Origin: a bacterium
Lineage (GTDB): Bacteria; Cyanobacteriota; Vampirovibrionia; Gastranaerophilales; Gastranaerophilaceae
DNA length: 6,977 bases
NCBI GenBank assembly: GCA_017541565.1
Contig: JAFXYU010000073.1
Span: 1 to 6,977, forward strand
Direction: 5' to 3'
Both the position numbers and the translations under genes were made by a program. The notes beneath the pieces are model-generated. The model was not told where the DNA came from and did no database searches. It was given only the letters and a program-made list of their open reading frames with translations. Shown here piece after piece: positions 1-6,240 of this stretch; the stretch's first letter is position 1; each line of letters starts with the position of its first letter.

Positions 1-27
1 ATTCGCATAATAAGAGGAATATAGTAA

Positions 28-480
28 ATGGTTTTTTATTGTGCGGTCGAAGATATTGAAACACAACTCTCTACTCCTATCCTTATACAGCTCTCTTCTG
101 ATGATGAGGGACAAGATGCTATCGACCGTACTGTTGTGGATGAAGCTATCCTATACTCATCTACCCTCATCGATGGGTACTTGAGGGGAAGATATAATCT
201 GCCTCTCAATACCCATTTTCCTTTACTTAGAATCCTCTGTATTGATTTAAGCATTTACAGGCTTTATTCCCGAAGAATGTTTCACGAAATGCCGGAAGTA
301 ATTGCAGAAGCATATAAAAATGCCATTGCAACTCTAAGGGATATTCAAAAAGGAATAATATCTCTACAAGCAGAGAGCATCGATACTCAGGAAACTGCAA
401 GTTTTAATCCTGACGAATATCGCACAAACAAAGATATATTAGACAGGCTGTTCGGGAAACAAAGATTAAGTGAATATTAG
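28..480 (+). CDS. Mu gp36-like protein (DUF1320), probable head-tail connector component
   Basis: The 150-residue product has the DUF1320 layout: an N-terminal EDIETQL segment, a QLSSDD segment near residues 21-26, the diagnostic IDGYLRGRYNLPL stretch at 48-60, and a helical DLSIYRLYSRR segment followed by a helix ending in KGIISLQ. DUF1320 is the family of phage Mu gp36 (gene J), a structural protein encoded between the major head gene and the tail genes and thought to act at the head-tail junction; that role is family knowledge, not seen here. The ATG is preceded by AAGAGGAA at 12-19, 8 nt away, a good ribosome binding site. It is the first gene of the visible operon and its 3' end overlaps the next gene by 11 nt, the same pairing as gp36-gp37 in Mu. 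Its full length agrees with the family. Family call is firm; exact function is not. Confidence 0.9.
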   Translation: MVFYCAVEDIETQLSTPILIQLSSDDEGQDAIDRTVVDEAILYSSTLIDGYLRGRYNLPLNTHFPLLRILCIDLSIYRLYSRRMFHEMPEVIAEAYKNAIATLRDIQKGIISLQAESIDTQETASFNPDEYRTNKDILDRLFGKQRLSEY

Positions 481-880
481 AACTATTGAAAACTCTATAA
501 TTGAAAACCTGAAAACAAACTTTCCCGAAGTCCTCGTTTTAGGATTTCCCGACAAGCCATCTGAATTCAGACTGCTCCATCCGACAGGAGCTTTACTCGT
601 TCATTATCAAGGCAGTAATTATACCAACACACAAGCCTTAAGTTATATCTCGCAAGAGAATAAAAAAGAATTCTCAATTACAGTTATTACAAGAAATCTT
701 CGTGCTAATAACGGAGCTTATGAACTGATTGATAAAGTGAAATCCACCTTAAGCGGTTTCAAAATTGATGAGTGTACATCACTCCTACCAACAAAAGATT
801 ATTTTATATCCGAAAATGCCGGTATTTGGCAATACGGAATAAACTTTACCCTAATAACTCAAAACATACAAGCAATATAA
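470..880 (+). CDS. Mu gp37-like protein (DUF1834), probable tail terminator
   Basis: This 136-residue protein begins with the helix typical of DUF1834 (RTIENSIIENLK, residues 4-15), followed by a mixed alpha/beta body with a QEN-KKEFSITVITRN strand and a C-terminal WQYGINFTLITQ strand. In Mu the family member is gp37 (gene K), regarded as the tail terminator that caps the tube and sheath before head joining; this is family knowledge. The start is a GTG that overlaps the upstream gene by 11 nt. The ribosome binding site is weak (GGGAAA about 10 nt upstream, 454-459), so translation probably depends on coupling to the previous gene. No ATG lies nearby that would keep the N-terminal helix, which is why GTG is chosen. 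It stops 14 nt before the sheath start, with no gp38-like gene between them, unlike Mu. Confidence 0.82.
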   Translation: MNIRTIENSIIENLKTNFPEVLVLGFPDKPSEFRLLHPTGALLVHYQGSNYTNTQALSYISQENKKEFSITVITRNLRANNGAYELIDKVKSTLSGFKIDECTSLLPTKDYFISENAGIWQYGINFTLITQNIQAI

Positions 881-883
881 TTT

Positions 884-888
884 GGAGG
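884..888 (+). promoter_or_regulatory. Ribosome binding site fixing the sheath start
   Basis: A perfect GGAGG lies 6 nt before the ATG at 895. The reading frame is open further upstream (to an ATG at 772), but that extension lies inside the DUF1834 gene and its residues do not resemble a sheath N-terminus. This site therefore decides the start at 895. Confidence 0.85.
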
Positions 889-894
889 ATTTAT

Positions 895-2127
895 ATGCCA
901 GCATCCTTTTTACATGGTGTTGAGACTGTTGAAATCACCAAAGGAGCAAGAACAATTCAAACAGTAAAAACTGCTGTCGTAGGAATTGTTGGAACTGCAC
1001 CGATTAGTGATGTAGAAGCAGCAAATCGAACAATTAACACACCAACTCTTATTCTAAATGAAACCGAAGCTGTTAAATACTTCGGGAAACATAAAAACGG
1101 ATTTACAATCCCTCAAGCTCTTCAAGCAATTTTCGACCAAGGAGCAGGGATAGCAATTGTAATTAATGTTTTTGATCCCGCAAAACACGAGTCCGTTTCT
1201 GATGTCAAAGTCTCTGACATTATCGGTTCTGTTGATGCTACAACAGGCAAAAGAACAGGCATGAAAGCATTTGAAGAATGTTACTCATTATTCGGTTATT
1301 ATCCGAAAACAATTATTGCTCCTGTTTACTGCGAAGAAGCGACTGTCGTTACAGAGATGAACACCATCTGCAACAAAATTCGTGCAATTGGAATCGTTGA
1401 TGCACCAGTCGGTGCAACTGTTCAAGATGTAATAACAGGTCGTGGGCCGCAAGGAACAATTAATTTTAATACATCTTCAGAACGCATTATTTTATGCTAT
1501 CCGCACCTGAAAGTATATGATGCCGAATCTGATTCTATCAAACTGCAACCTTACTCTCAAAGACTTGCCGGAGTAATCGCAGCAAAAGATGTCGACAGAG
1601 GTTATCATTGGTCACCATCTAATACTGAAATTCAAGGAATTGTCGGTACGGAAAGACAATTAACTTCTATGATAAACGATCCCTCATCTGAAGTTAACAC
1701 TCTGAACGAAGCCGGAATTGTAACTGTTTTTAATTCCTACGGCTCAGGTTTTAGAACTTGGGGAAACCGTTCGGCAGCCTACCCGTCATCAACTCATCCG
1801 ACTAATTTTATAAACGTAAGAAGAACGGCAGATATTCTTCACGAATCTGTTGAATATTCAATGTTACAATTCCTCGATTACCCGATAGATGACGGCTTAA
1901 TCGATTCTATTTGTGAAACTGTAAATCAGTTTATTCGTTCACTTATAGGTCGTGGTGCATTAATTGACGGCAAATGTAGTTATAACGAAGATAAAAACTC
2001 AGCGACTGAAATCGCAAACGGACATTTGCTTTTTGATATTGAATTTATGCCTCCGACTCCGGCTGAAAGAATAACTTTTGAATCATACATAGATATCGAA
2101 TTACTGAAGTCTTTGGGAGCATCTTAA
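895..2127 (+). CDS. FI: Contractile tail sheath protein, P2 FI-like
   Basis: The 410-residue product is a myovirus tail sheath, the protein that polymerises around the tail tube and contracts to drive it through the cell envelope. It matches P2 FI rather than Mu gpL: an N-terminal HGVETVEITKGAR stretch at residues 7-19 followed by a TVKTAVVGIVGTAP strand, an LQAIFDQGAGIAIVINV segment, a YHWSPSN motif, the conserved RTWGNR at 287-292, and a C-terminal domain with NVRRTADIL, GHLLFDIEFMPPTPAE and a final helix, all in the P2 order and at about the P2 length (roughly 396 residues as I recall). The start at 895 is set by a strong ribosome binding site. The stop codon overlaps the next ATG (TAATG). 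It is intact, with no frameshift. Confidence 0.95.
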   Translation: MPASFLHGVETVEITKGARTIQTVKTAVVGIVGTAPISDVEAANRTINTPTLILNETEAVKYFGKHKNGFTIPQALQAIFDQGAGIAIVINVFDPAKHESVSDVKVSDIIGSVDATTGKRTGMKAFEECYSLFGYYPKTIIAPVYCEEATVVTEMNTICNKIRAIGIVDAPVGATVQDVITGRGPQGTINFNTSSERIILCYPHLKVYDAESDSIKLQPYSQRLAGVIAAKDVDRGYHWSPSNTEIQGIVGTERQLTSMINDPSSEVNTLNEAGIVTVFNSYGSGFRTWGNRSAAYPSSTHPTNFINVRRTADILHESVEYSMLQFLDYPIDDGLIDSICETVNQFIRSLIGRGALIDGKCSYNEDKNSATEIANGHLLFDIEFMPPTPAERITFESYIDIELLKSLGAS

Positions 2128-2303
2128 TGTACGCAATAATCAATGAACTTGAACAATTGGAAGTCAGAACAGAATCAACTGATGCTTGTTACACCTGCAA
2201 AAACATAAACAAATGTCCGCTGTTACAAGCTATCAGTAAAGAATACGTTATTATGCATTACTCCGACATCGAAGTCAAAGAGTGTGCCTTGTTTAAAAAA
2301 TAA
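2127..2303 (+). CDS. Small four-cysteine protein of unknown function
   Basis: A 58-residue frame starts at an ATG overlapping the sheath stop (TAATG) and ends 18 nt before the tube start. GGGAG at 2115-2119 sits 7 nt upstream, an excellent ribosome binding site, and the frame fills an otherwise empty gap, so I regard it as a real gene. The product has four cysteines, at 21, 24, 30 and 53 (C-x2-C-x5-C-x22-C), the middle of the motif reading CYTCKNINKCPLL. There is no signal peptide or membrane segment. The spacing could hold a zinc ion or an iron-sulfur cluster, but that is inference. I do not recognise a named family. Its place between sheath and tube suggests a role in tail assembly or simply a small inserted accessory gene. 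Confidence 0.78.
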   Translation: MYAIINELEQLEVRTESTDACYTCKNINKCPLLQAISKEYVIMHYSDIEVKECALFKK

Positions 2304-2321
2304 AAAAAGGAATTTACCCCT

Positions 2322-2846
2322 ATGTCTAACAAAATCGAAATAAACAAATTAACCAACGCAAACATTTACATGAACGGCAACAATTTACTCGGTCGTGCAG
2401 AAGAAGTTGACCTCCCACAAATCAAGCATAAAATGGCTGAACATAAAGCACTTGGTATGGTTGGCTCGGCAGAGTTTTTTGCCGGCATTGATAAACTTGA
2501 ATGCAAAATCAAATGGAATGCTCTTTACCCGAATGTGTTAAAGGCTTGTGCATCACCATTTAGCTCAGTAATGATTCAAGTCAGAGCATCTTTGGAAACC
2601 TACAACGGAACAGGAAGAACAGAGGAAGTTCCTGCTGTCGCTTTCCTTACCGGCACGTTTAAAGAATTCCCGATGGGTAATATAAAACCACAGGATAATG
2701 CTGAATATGAAACACAAATGTCCGTTACTTATGCAAAATTAGTCGTTAACAGACAGGACATTTTTGAAATTGATGTACTGCAAAATATTTACAAAGTCGG
2801 TGGCATTGATATGTTAGCAAACTTTAAGCGAAATATAGGTGCATAA
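2322..2846 (+). CDS. FII: Tail tube protein, P2 FII-like
   Basis: The 174-residue product forms the inner tail tube, stacked as rings inside the sheath. It follows P2 FII from end to end: an N-terminal TNANIYMNGNNLLGRAEEV segment, a DLPQIKHKMAEHKALGMVGS segment (P2 has a LPKL ... GAGMNGS equivalent), a central region with the ALYP residues, and the family's C-terminal signature at 149-174 containing FEIDVLQNIYKVGGID and ending KRNIGA, where P2 ends RRNIGL. Length matches the family (about 172 residues). AAAAAGG in 2303-2310 lies about 11 nt before the ATG. The stop overlaps the portal ATG (TAATG). The tape-measure and its frameshifted chaperone gene, which normally follow FII in P2, are not found here. 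Confidence 0.94.
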   Translation: MSNKIEINKLTNANIYMNGNNLLGRAEEVDLPQIKHKMAEHKALGMVGSAEFFAGIDKLECKIKWNALYPNVLKACASPFSSVMIQVRASLETYNGTGRTEEVPAVAFLTGTFKEFPMGNIKPQDNAEYETQMSVTYAKLVVNRQDIFEIDVLQNIYKVGGIDMLANFKRNIGA

Positions 2847-4312
2847 TGGAAAACCCCGTTTTAAAACAAAAAAATCTCAAAAGAAAAATTACTGATGAGA
2901 TTGCTACTCGTAAACGTGCTTTGAATTTTTATACCCTTGCCAATATTCTTCCCGATCCTGATATCGTCTTGAAGAAGCAAGGAAAAGACATCACAATTTA
3001 CAAAGAGTTACTTTGTGATTCGCACGTTTTTGCTTGCATACAGTCTCGCAAATCAGGTGTTTTATCTCTTGAATGGGACATTAACAGAGGACTTGATAAG
3101 GACGAAAACGCTGAAGAAATAGAAAAATTACTCAAAAAATTAGATATTCATAAATTAATATCTGATATTTTGGATGCCACTTCATTTGGCTTTCAGCCTC
3201 TTGAGATTATGTGGAAGCGAGATAAAAGCGGACACGTTTTACCTGAAAGAGTTGTTGCAAAACCTCCTGAATGGTTTTGTTTTGATGATGATAATAATCT
3301 CAAATTCAGAACTAAAGAGAATTATTATGGAGAATTACTGCCGGATAAAAAGTTTTTATTAGTGCAGAATAATCCGACATATAACAATCCGTATGGCGAA
3401 CGCACACTCTCACGTGTTTTTTGGAATGTAACTTTCAAAAAAGGTGGGATGAAGTTTTGGGTAATATTTACCGAAAAATACGGAATGCCGCACCTTATAG
3501 GAAAACATCCGAGAGGAGCAACAAAAGCTGAGACGGATTCTCTTGCAGATATGTTGGAAGAGATGGTTCAGGATGCTATTGCCGTTATTCCTGACGATTC
3601 TTCCGTTGAGATTAAAGAAGCAAGTAAATCATCATCAGCCGAGATTTATGAAAAATTAATCGATAAAATGAATTCAGAAATATCAAAAGCTATTCTCGGA
3701 CAAACTTTAACAACTGAAGTCGGTGCAACAGGAAGTTACGCAGCAGCAAACACCCACATGCAAGTCCGTCAGGACATTATTGATTCAGATAAAAAACTTG
3801 TTGAATCAGCAATTAATCAACTTATAACTTGGATTTATGAAATAAACTTTCCAAATTCAGAGATTCCTGTTTTTGAATTGTATGCACCTGAAGATGTGGA
3901 TTTGACTCTTGCACAAAGAGATAAAATACTTTCGGATACCGGGGTTAAATTTACAAAGGAATATTTTATAAAAGCATACGGATTGGAGGAAGAAGATTTT
4001 GATATTAGAGAAGATATTATCCCTCCTCAAGTCCCTAATTTTAAAGAATTCAAAGAGCAAGAAGAAACAGCTCCGCTTGGTCAACAACAGCTTGAAGATT
4101 TGTTTAAATTCCTCTCGGAAAACGAATTAACAAACCAAGCACAAAAGATGCTTTCGCCTTTAATCAGCTTAATTGAAAACTGCGACAGTTTTGAGGAAGC
4201 ATACGAACTGCTGACGGATAAGAATTTAAAAAGTAAAAAGTTTGAGGAATCACTTCAAAAGGCTCTGTTCTTAAGTGAACTGCAAGGGAGGAGTGACGGA
4301 CTCAATGGGTAA
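2846..4312 (+). CDS. Portal protein, Mu gp29-like (DUF935)
   Basis: The 488-residue product is a phage portal, the dodecameric ring at one capsid vertex through which DNA is packaged and to which the tail attaches. DUF935 hallmarks are the LYTLANILPDPD-like N-terminal segment (here FYTLANILPDPD, followed by YKELLCDSHVFACIQSRK), SFGFQPLEI near 113-121 leading to MWKR, the EKYGMPHLIGKHPRGA segment, and the conserved GQTLTTEVGATGS at 285-297 followed by an AAANTHMQVRQDI helix. The C-terminal third is acidic and helical, as in the family. The start overlaps the tube stop, with AGG at 2837-2839 as a modest ribosome binding site. In Mu and most relatives the portal follows the terminase and precedes the head genes; here it follows the tail tube and no terminase is present in the window. 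Confidence 0.94.
   Translation: MENPVLKQKNLKRKITDEIATRKRALNFYTLANILPDPDIVLKKQGKDITIYKELLCDSHVFACIQSRKSGVLSLEWDINRGLDKDENAEEIEKLLKKLDIHKLISDILDATSFGFQPLEIMWKRDKSGHVLPERVVAKPPEWFCFDDDNNLKFRTKENYYGELLPDKKFLLVQNNPTYNNPYGERTLSRVFWNVTFKKGGMKFWVIFTEKYGMPHLIGKHPRGATKAETDSLADMLEEMVQDAIAVIPDDSSVEIKEASKSSSAEIYEKLIDKMNSEISKAILGQTLTTEVGATGSYAAANTHMQVRQDIIDSDKKLVESAINQLITWIYEINFPNSEIPVFELYAPEDVDLTLAQRDKILSDTGVKFTKEYFIKAYGLEEEDFDIREDIIPPQVPNFKEFKEQEETAPLGQQQLEDLFKFLSENELTNQAQKMLSPLISLIENCDSFEEAYELLTDKNLKSKKFEESLQKALFLSELQGRSDGLNG
4286..4291 (+). promoter_or_regulatory. Ribosome binding site choosing the C5-methyltransferase start
   Basis: GGGAGG within AGGGAGGAG (4285-4293) lies inside the 3' end of the portal gene, 11-13 nt before the ATG at 4305. 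An in-frame GTG at 4275 would start upstream of this site and add ten residues unlike the family, and the GTG at 4293 overlaps the site itself, so ATG 4305 is the best start. Confidence 0.7.
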
Positions 4313-5453
4313 ACAACTGACTTTTTTTGATATATTTTCAGGCATCGGTGGTTTTAGAATCGGACTTGAACGTGCCGGTTTTAAAAGCATCGGATACTGT
4401 GATAATTACAAACAGGCTAATATGCTTTATAAAGCATATTTTAAAAATGAAGAGGAGTTATTTTTTGAAGATGTCACAGAAATCAACACCGCAGACCTCC
4501 CCGACTTCGATATCCTATGTGCAGGATTTCCTTGTCAATCTTTTAGCATTGCAGGAAAAAGACGTGGATTTGAAGACACAAGAGGCACAATGTTTTTTGA
4601 AGTCGCACGGATTCTCAAAGACAAAAAACCCAAATATTTTATTCTCGAAAACGTTAAAGGCTTACTTAATCATGACGGAGGAAGAACTTTCCAAACAATA
4701 CTTAAAATTCTCTCCGACCTTGGGTATAAAACTCAATGGCAGCTACTTAATTCTAAGTTCTTCGGTGTTCCTCAAAACAGGGAACGTGTCTACATTGTTG
4801 GATGTTATGGAGACGAATGTATCGGAAAAATATTTCCTATCGCCGGAGCAGACTCAAAAAATCCTAGCACAGGTCAAAAAGAAAGTATAGTTTATTGGAA
4901 AAACAGCAAAGAAAAATGGGTTGATGAACAAAAATCAGAAGTCGGAACTTTACGCACACAGAGTGACTTATGCCGTCAGCCGTTATTAAAACAGCTTGAT
5001 GAAACCAAAGGTAAAGGACAAGCACATCGTATTTATGATCCGTCAGGAATAGGTTCGTGCTTAACTGCAAATGGCGGAGGTCAAGGTGGTAAAGCCGGAC
5101 TTTATTATGTAAAAAACGGAACTAAAAAAGGATATGACGAAGCTCATGCCGGTGACGGCATCAGCCTTGCTTACCCATACTCAAAGTTACGCAGAGGCAG
5201 AGTTGGTAAAGGCTGTTCGCAAACTCTTGATACATCCTGCAACATGGGAACGATAGACAATTATAGAATCAGAAGATTAACACCGCTTGAATGTTTCCGT
5301 CTACAAGGCTTTCCTGATGAGATGTACAATGTCGGTAAAAAACTAAAACTTACTGACAGTCATTTATACAAAATGGCAGGAAATGCCGTTACTGTTAATG
5401 TCATTGAAGCTGTCGCACGAAAACTTGCGGAGGCTATCAATGATTCAACTTAA
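4305..5453 (+). CDS. DNA (cytosine-5-)-methyltransferase, phage-type
   Basis: This 382-residue enzyme transfers a methyl group from S-adenosylmethionine to carbon 5 of cytosine in a specific DNA site. All core motifs are present in order: motif I FDIFSGIGGF (8-17), motif IV with the catalytic cysteine in PCQ (Cys77), motif VI ENV (115-117), motif VIII QNRERVYIVG (157-166), motif IX RRLTPLECFRLQGFP (323-337) and motif X with GNAV (359-362). Residues about 170-320 form the target-recognition region, containing the GSCLTANGGGQGGKAGLYYV and CSQTLDTSCNMGT elements often seen in phage enzymes; the target cannot be read from it. It overlaps the portal by 8 nt and MuF by 14 nt, with no restriction endonuclease partner visible. 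It is probably an anti-restriction or DNA-marking enzyme of the phage. It appears intact and active. Confidence 0.95.
   Translation: MGKQLTFFDIFSGIGGFRIGLERAGFKSIGYCDNYKQANMLYKAYFKNEEELFFEDVTEINTADLPDFDILCAGFPCQSFSIAGKRRGFEDTRGTMFFEVARILKDKKPKYFILENVKGLLNHDGGRTFQTILKILSDLGYKTQWQLLNSKFFGVPQNRERVYIVGCYGDECIGKIFPIAGADSKNPSTGQKESIVYWKNSKEKWVDEQKSEVGTLRTQSDLCRQPLLKQLDETKGKGQAHRIYDPSGIGSCLTANGGGQGGKAGLYYVKNGTKKGYDEAHAGDGISLAYPYSKLRRGRVGKGCSQTLDTSCNMGTIDNYRIRRLTPLECFRLQGFPDEMYNVGKKLKLTDSHLYKMAGNAVTVNVIEAVARKLAEAINDST
5429..5433 (+). promoter_or_regulatory. Ribosome binding site choosing the MuF start
   Basis: GGAGG lies inside the methyltransferase gene, 6 nt before the ATG at 5440. The frame is open back to an ATG at 5383, but that region lacks a comparable site and codes for methyltransferase motif X in the other frame, so 5440 is preferred. 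Confidence 0.8.
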
Positions 5454-6195
5454 AACTTTATTTAAACTTGCTCCGGCACTTGCTATTAAATACTTCAAAA
5501 ACAAAAAGAATCAGCTTTCTTGGGATTGGTTTGAAGTGTGGCAAGATGCACATAAAAAATCGTTTACAGTCGCAAAAGTAATGCGTGAAAGCATTTTAAA
5601 TGATATTCGTTCCTCCTTGGAAAAAGCACTCTCGGAGGGTAAAACTTTCCGAGAGTTTTCTAAAGAATTAAAACCAACCTTACAAAAGAAAGGTTGGTGG
5701 GGAGAACAAATAGTCGTTGATTCAAAAGGTACAGCCGAAAAGGTTCAGATGGGTTCAATGTATCGTTTAAAAACCATCTACCGAGTAAATATGCAAACTG
5801 CATACCAAACAGGAAGATATAAAACGCAAATCGATAACGCAGACAACCGACCATATTGGGAATATGTTGCCGTTATGGATTCCTCAACAAGACCTGAACA
5901 CGCAATGCTTAACGGACTTGTTTTCAGATATGACGATCCCTTTTGGAAGAGCTTCTACCCACCGAATGGTTGGAATTGCCGATGCCGAGTAAACGCACTC
6001 TCTGATTACAAAATGAAAAAGAAAAATATAACTGCAAACTCTTCAGAGGGTACTTTGTCCGAAGATATGGCACTTATTTCTAAAAAATCAGGAGAGTACG
6101 CACCAGTCACAGTTTATACGGATCCTTTAACCGGCAAAAGAATTGCACCCGATGTTGGATGGTCTCATAACCCTGCAAGCGGTCTCGTTGATTAA
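5440..6195 (+). CDS. MuF-type head morphogenesis protein (Mu gp30 / SPP1 gp7-like)
   Basis: The 251-residue product carries a MuF domain, found in minor head proteins that sit with the portal inside the procapsid and help head assembly or DNA delivery. Visible signatures are a helix with YRVNMQTAYQTGRY (114-127), the DSSTRPEHAMLNG motif (147-159, conserved His154), and PPNGWNCRCRV (174-184) with Cys180 and Cys182; the protein ends in a VGWSHNPA segment typical of the family C-terminus. The N-terminal portion is short: Mu gp30 is over 400 residues as I recall, so this is a compact version that keeps the core domain. It has no C-terminal toxin domain, unlike some MuF proteins. In related phages this gene directly follows the portal; here a methyltransferase gene lies between them. 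The start is set by a strong ribosome binding site and overlaps the upstream gene by 14 nt. Confidence 0.92.
   Translation: MIQLKTLFKLAPALAIKYFKNKKNQLSWDWFEVWQDAHKKSFTVAKVMRESILNDIRSSLEKALSEGKTFREFSKELKPTLQKKGWWGEQIVVDSKGTAEKVQMGSMYRLKTIYRVNMQTAYQTGRYKTQIDNADNRPYWEYVAVMDSSTRPEHAMLNGLVFRYDDPFWKSFYPPNGWNCRCRVNALSDYKMKKKNITANSSEGTLSEDMALISKKSGEYAPVTVYTDPLTGKRIAPDVGWSHNPASGLVD
5628..5656 (+). other. Inverted repeat (9-bp perfect stem) inside MuF
   Basis: ACTCTCGGA at 5628-5636 is the exact reverse complement of TCCGAGAGT at 5648-5656, with an 11-nt loop; two G-U pairs could extend the stem in RNA. AAAACT at 5641-5646 can instead pair with AGTTTT at 5654-5659, which would exclude the main stem. 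It lies fully within coding sequence and has no T-run after it, so it is not an ordinary terminator. Confidence 0.5.
5673..5698 (+). other. Second inverted repeat (9-bp perfect stem) inside MuF
   Basis: ACCAACCTT at 5673-5681 is the exact reverse complement of AAGGTTGGT at 5690-5698, around the 8-nt loop ACAAAAGA. It begins 17 nt after the preceding hairpin. No T-run follows, so intrinsic termination is unlikely; function, if any, is unknown. Confidence 0.5.
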
Positions 6196-6240
6196 ACCGA
6201 GTTTAAACAGTATTTAAATAGCATTTAAAAGGAGTTTAAA
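6190..6240 (+). repeat. Phased array of TTTAAA palindromes (11-bp period)
   Basis: TTTAAA occurs at 6202, 6213, 6224 and 6235, each exactly 11 bp apart, preceded in the same register by a degenerate ATTAAA at 6191 that includes the MuF stop codon. The unit is R-TTTAAA-N4; two copies are extended palindromes (GTTTAAAC and ATTTAAAT). The same spacing makes five TTAA cores separated by exactly 7 nt, so four overlapping TTAA-N7-TTAA sites. The array fills the only sizeable intergenic gap (45 bp) and runs up to the ATG of the adenine methyltransferase. It may be an operator, a bent AT-rich promoter region or a chance expansion; the sequence alone does not decide. Confidence 0.75.
6229..6234 (+). 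promoter_or_regulatory. Ribosome binding site of the adenine methyltransferase, embedded in the repeat array
   Basis: AAGGAG lies 6 nt before the ATG at 6241. It occupies the spacer of the fourth repeat unit, and the fifth TTTAAA forms the whole spacer between it and the start codon. Any protein bound to the last repeats would cover this site or its template. Confidence 0.8.

Noticed and set aside
1..10. Possible 3' end of an upstream gene, ending in TAA at 8-10
   Set aside because: Only two sense codons are visible in that frame, too little to support a gene, although an upstream capsid gene would be expected there.
772..894. N-terminal extension of the sheath frame back to an ATG at 772
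   Set aside because: It lies inside the DUF1834 gene, has no ribosome binding site comparable to GGAGG at 884-888, and does not resemble a sheath N-terminus.
451..1091. Repeated TTCGGGAAACA at 451-461 and 1081-1091
   Set aside because: Both copies encode Phe-Gly-Lys in unrelated proteins; a single 11-nt match is explained by shared codons and chance.
3282..3298. Short GAT/AAT trinucleotide run in the portal gene
   Set aside because: It simply encodes an Asp-Asp-Asp-Asn-Asn stretch and is too short to treat as a functional or unstable repeat.
3857..4087. Minus-strand open frame opposite the portal gene, and similar minus-strand frames at 36-254, 4864-5070 and 5660-5854
   Set aside because: All lie opposite well-supported genes, show no family signature and lack plausible start signals.
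4327..4890. 187-codon open frame within the cytosine methyltransferase gene
   Set aside because: It overlaps essential methyltransferase motifs in another frame, has no recognisable domain and no ribosome binding site; a shadow frame.
5628..5698. Intrinsic transcription terminator inside MuF
   Set aside because: Neither hairpin is followed by a T-run, and the reading frame continues through both, so they are reported only as inverted repeats.
6196..6240. Sigma70-type promoter before the adenine methyltransferase
   Set aside because: The TTTAAA repeats contain TATTTAAAT-like strings, but no clear -35 and -10 pair at proper spacing could be singled out from the repeat pattern.
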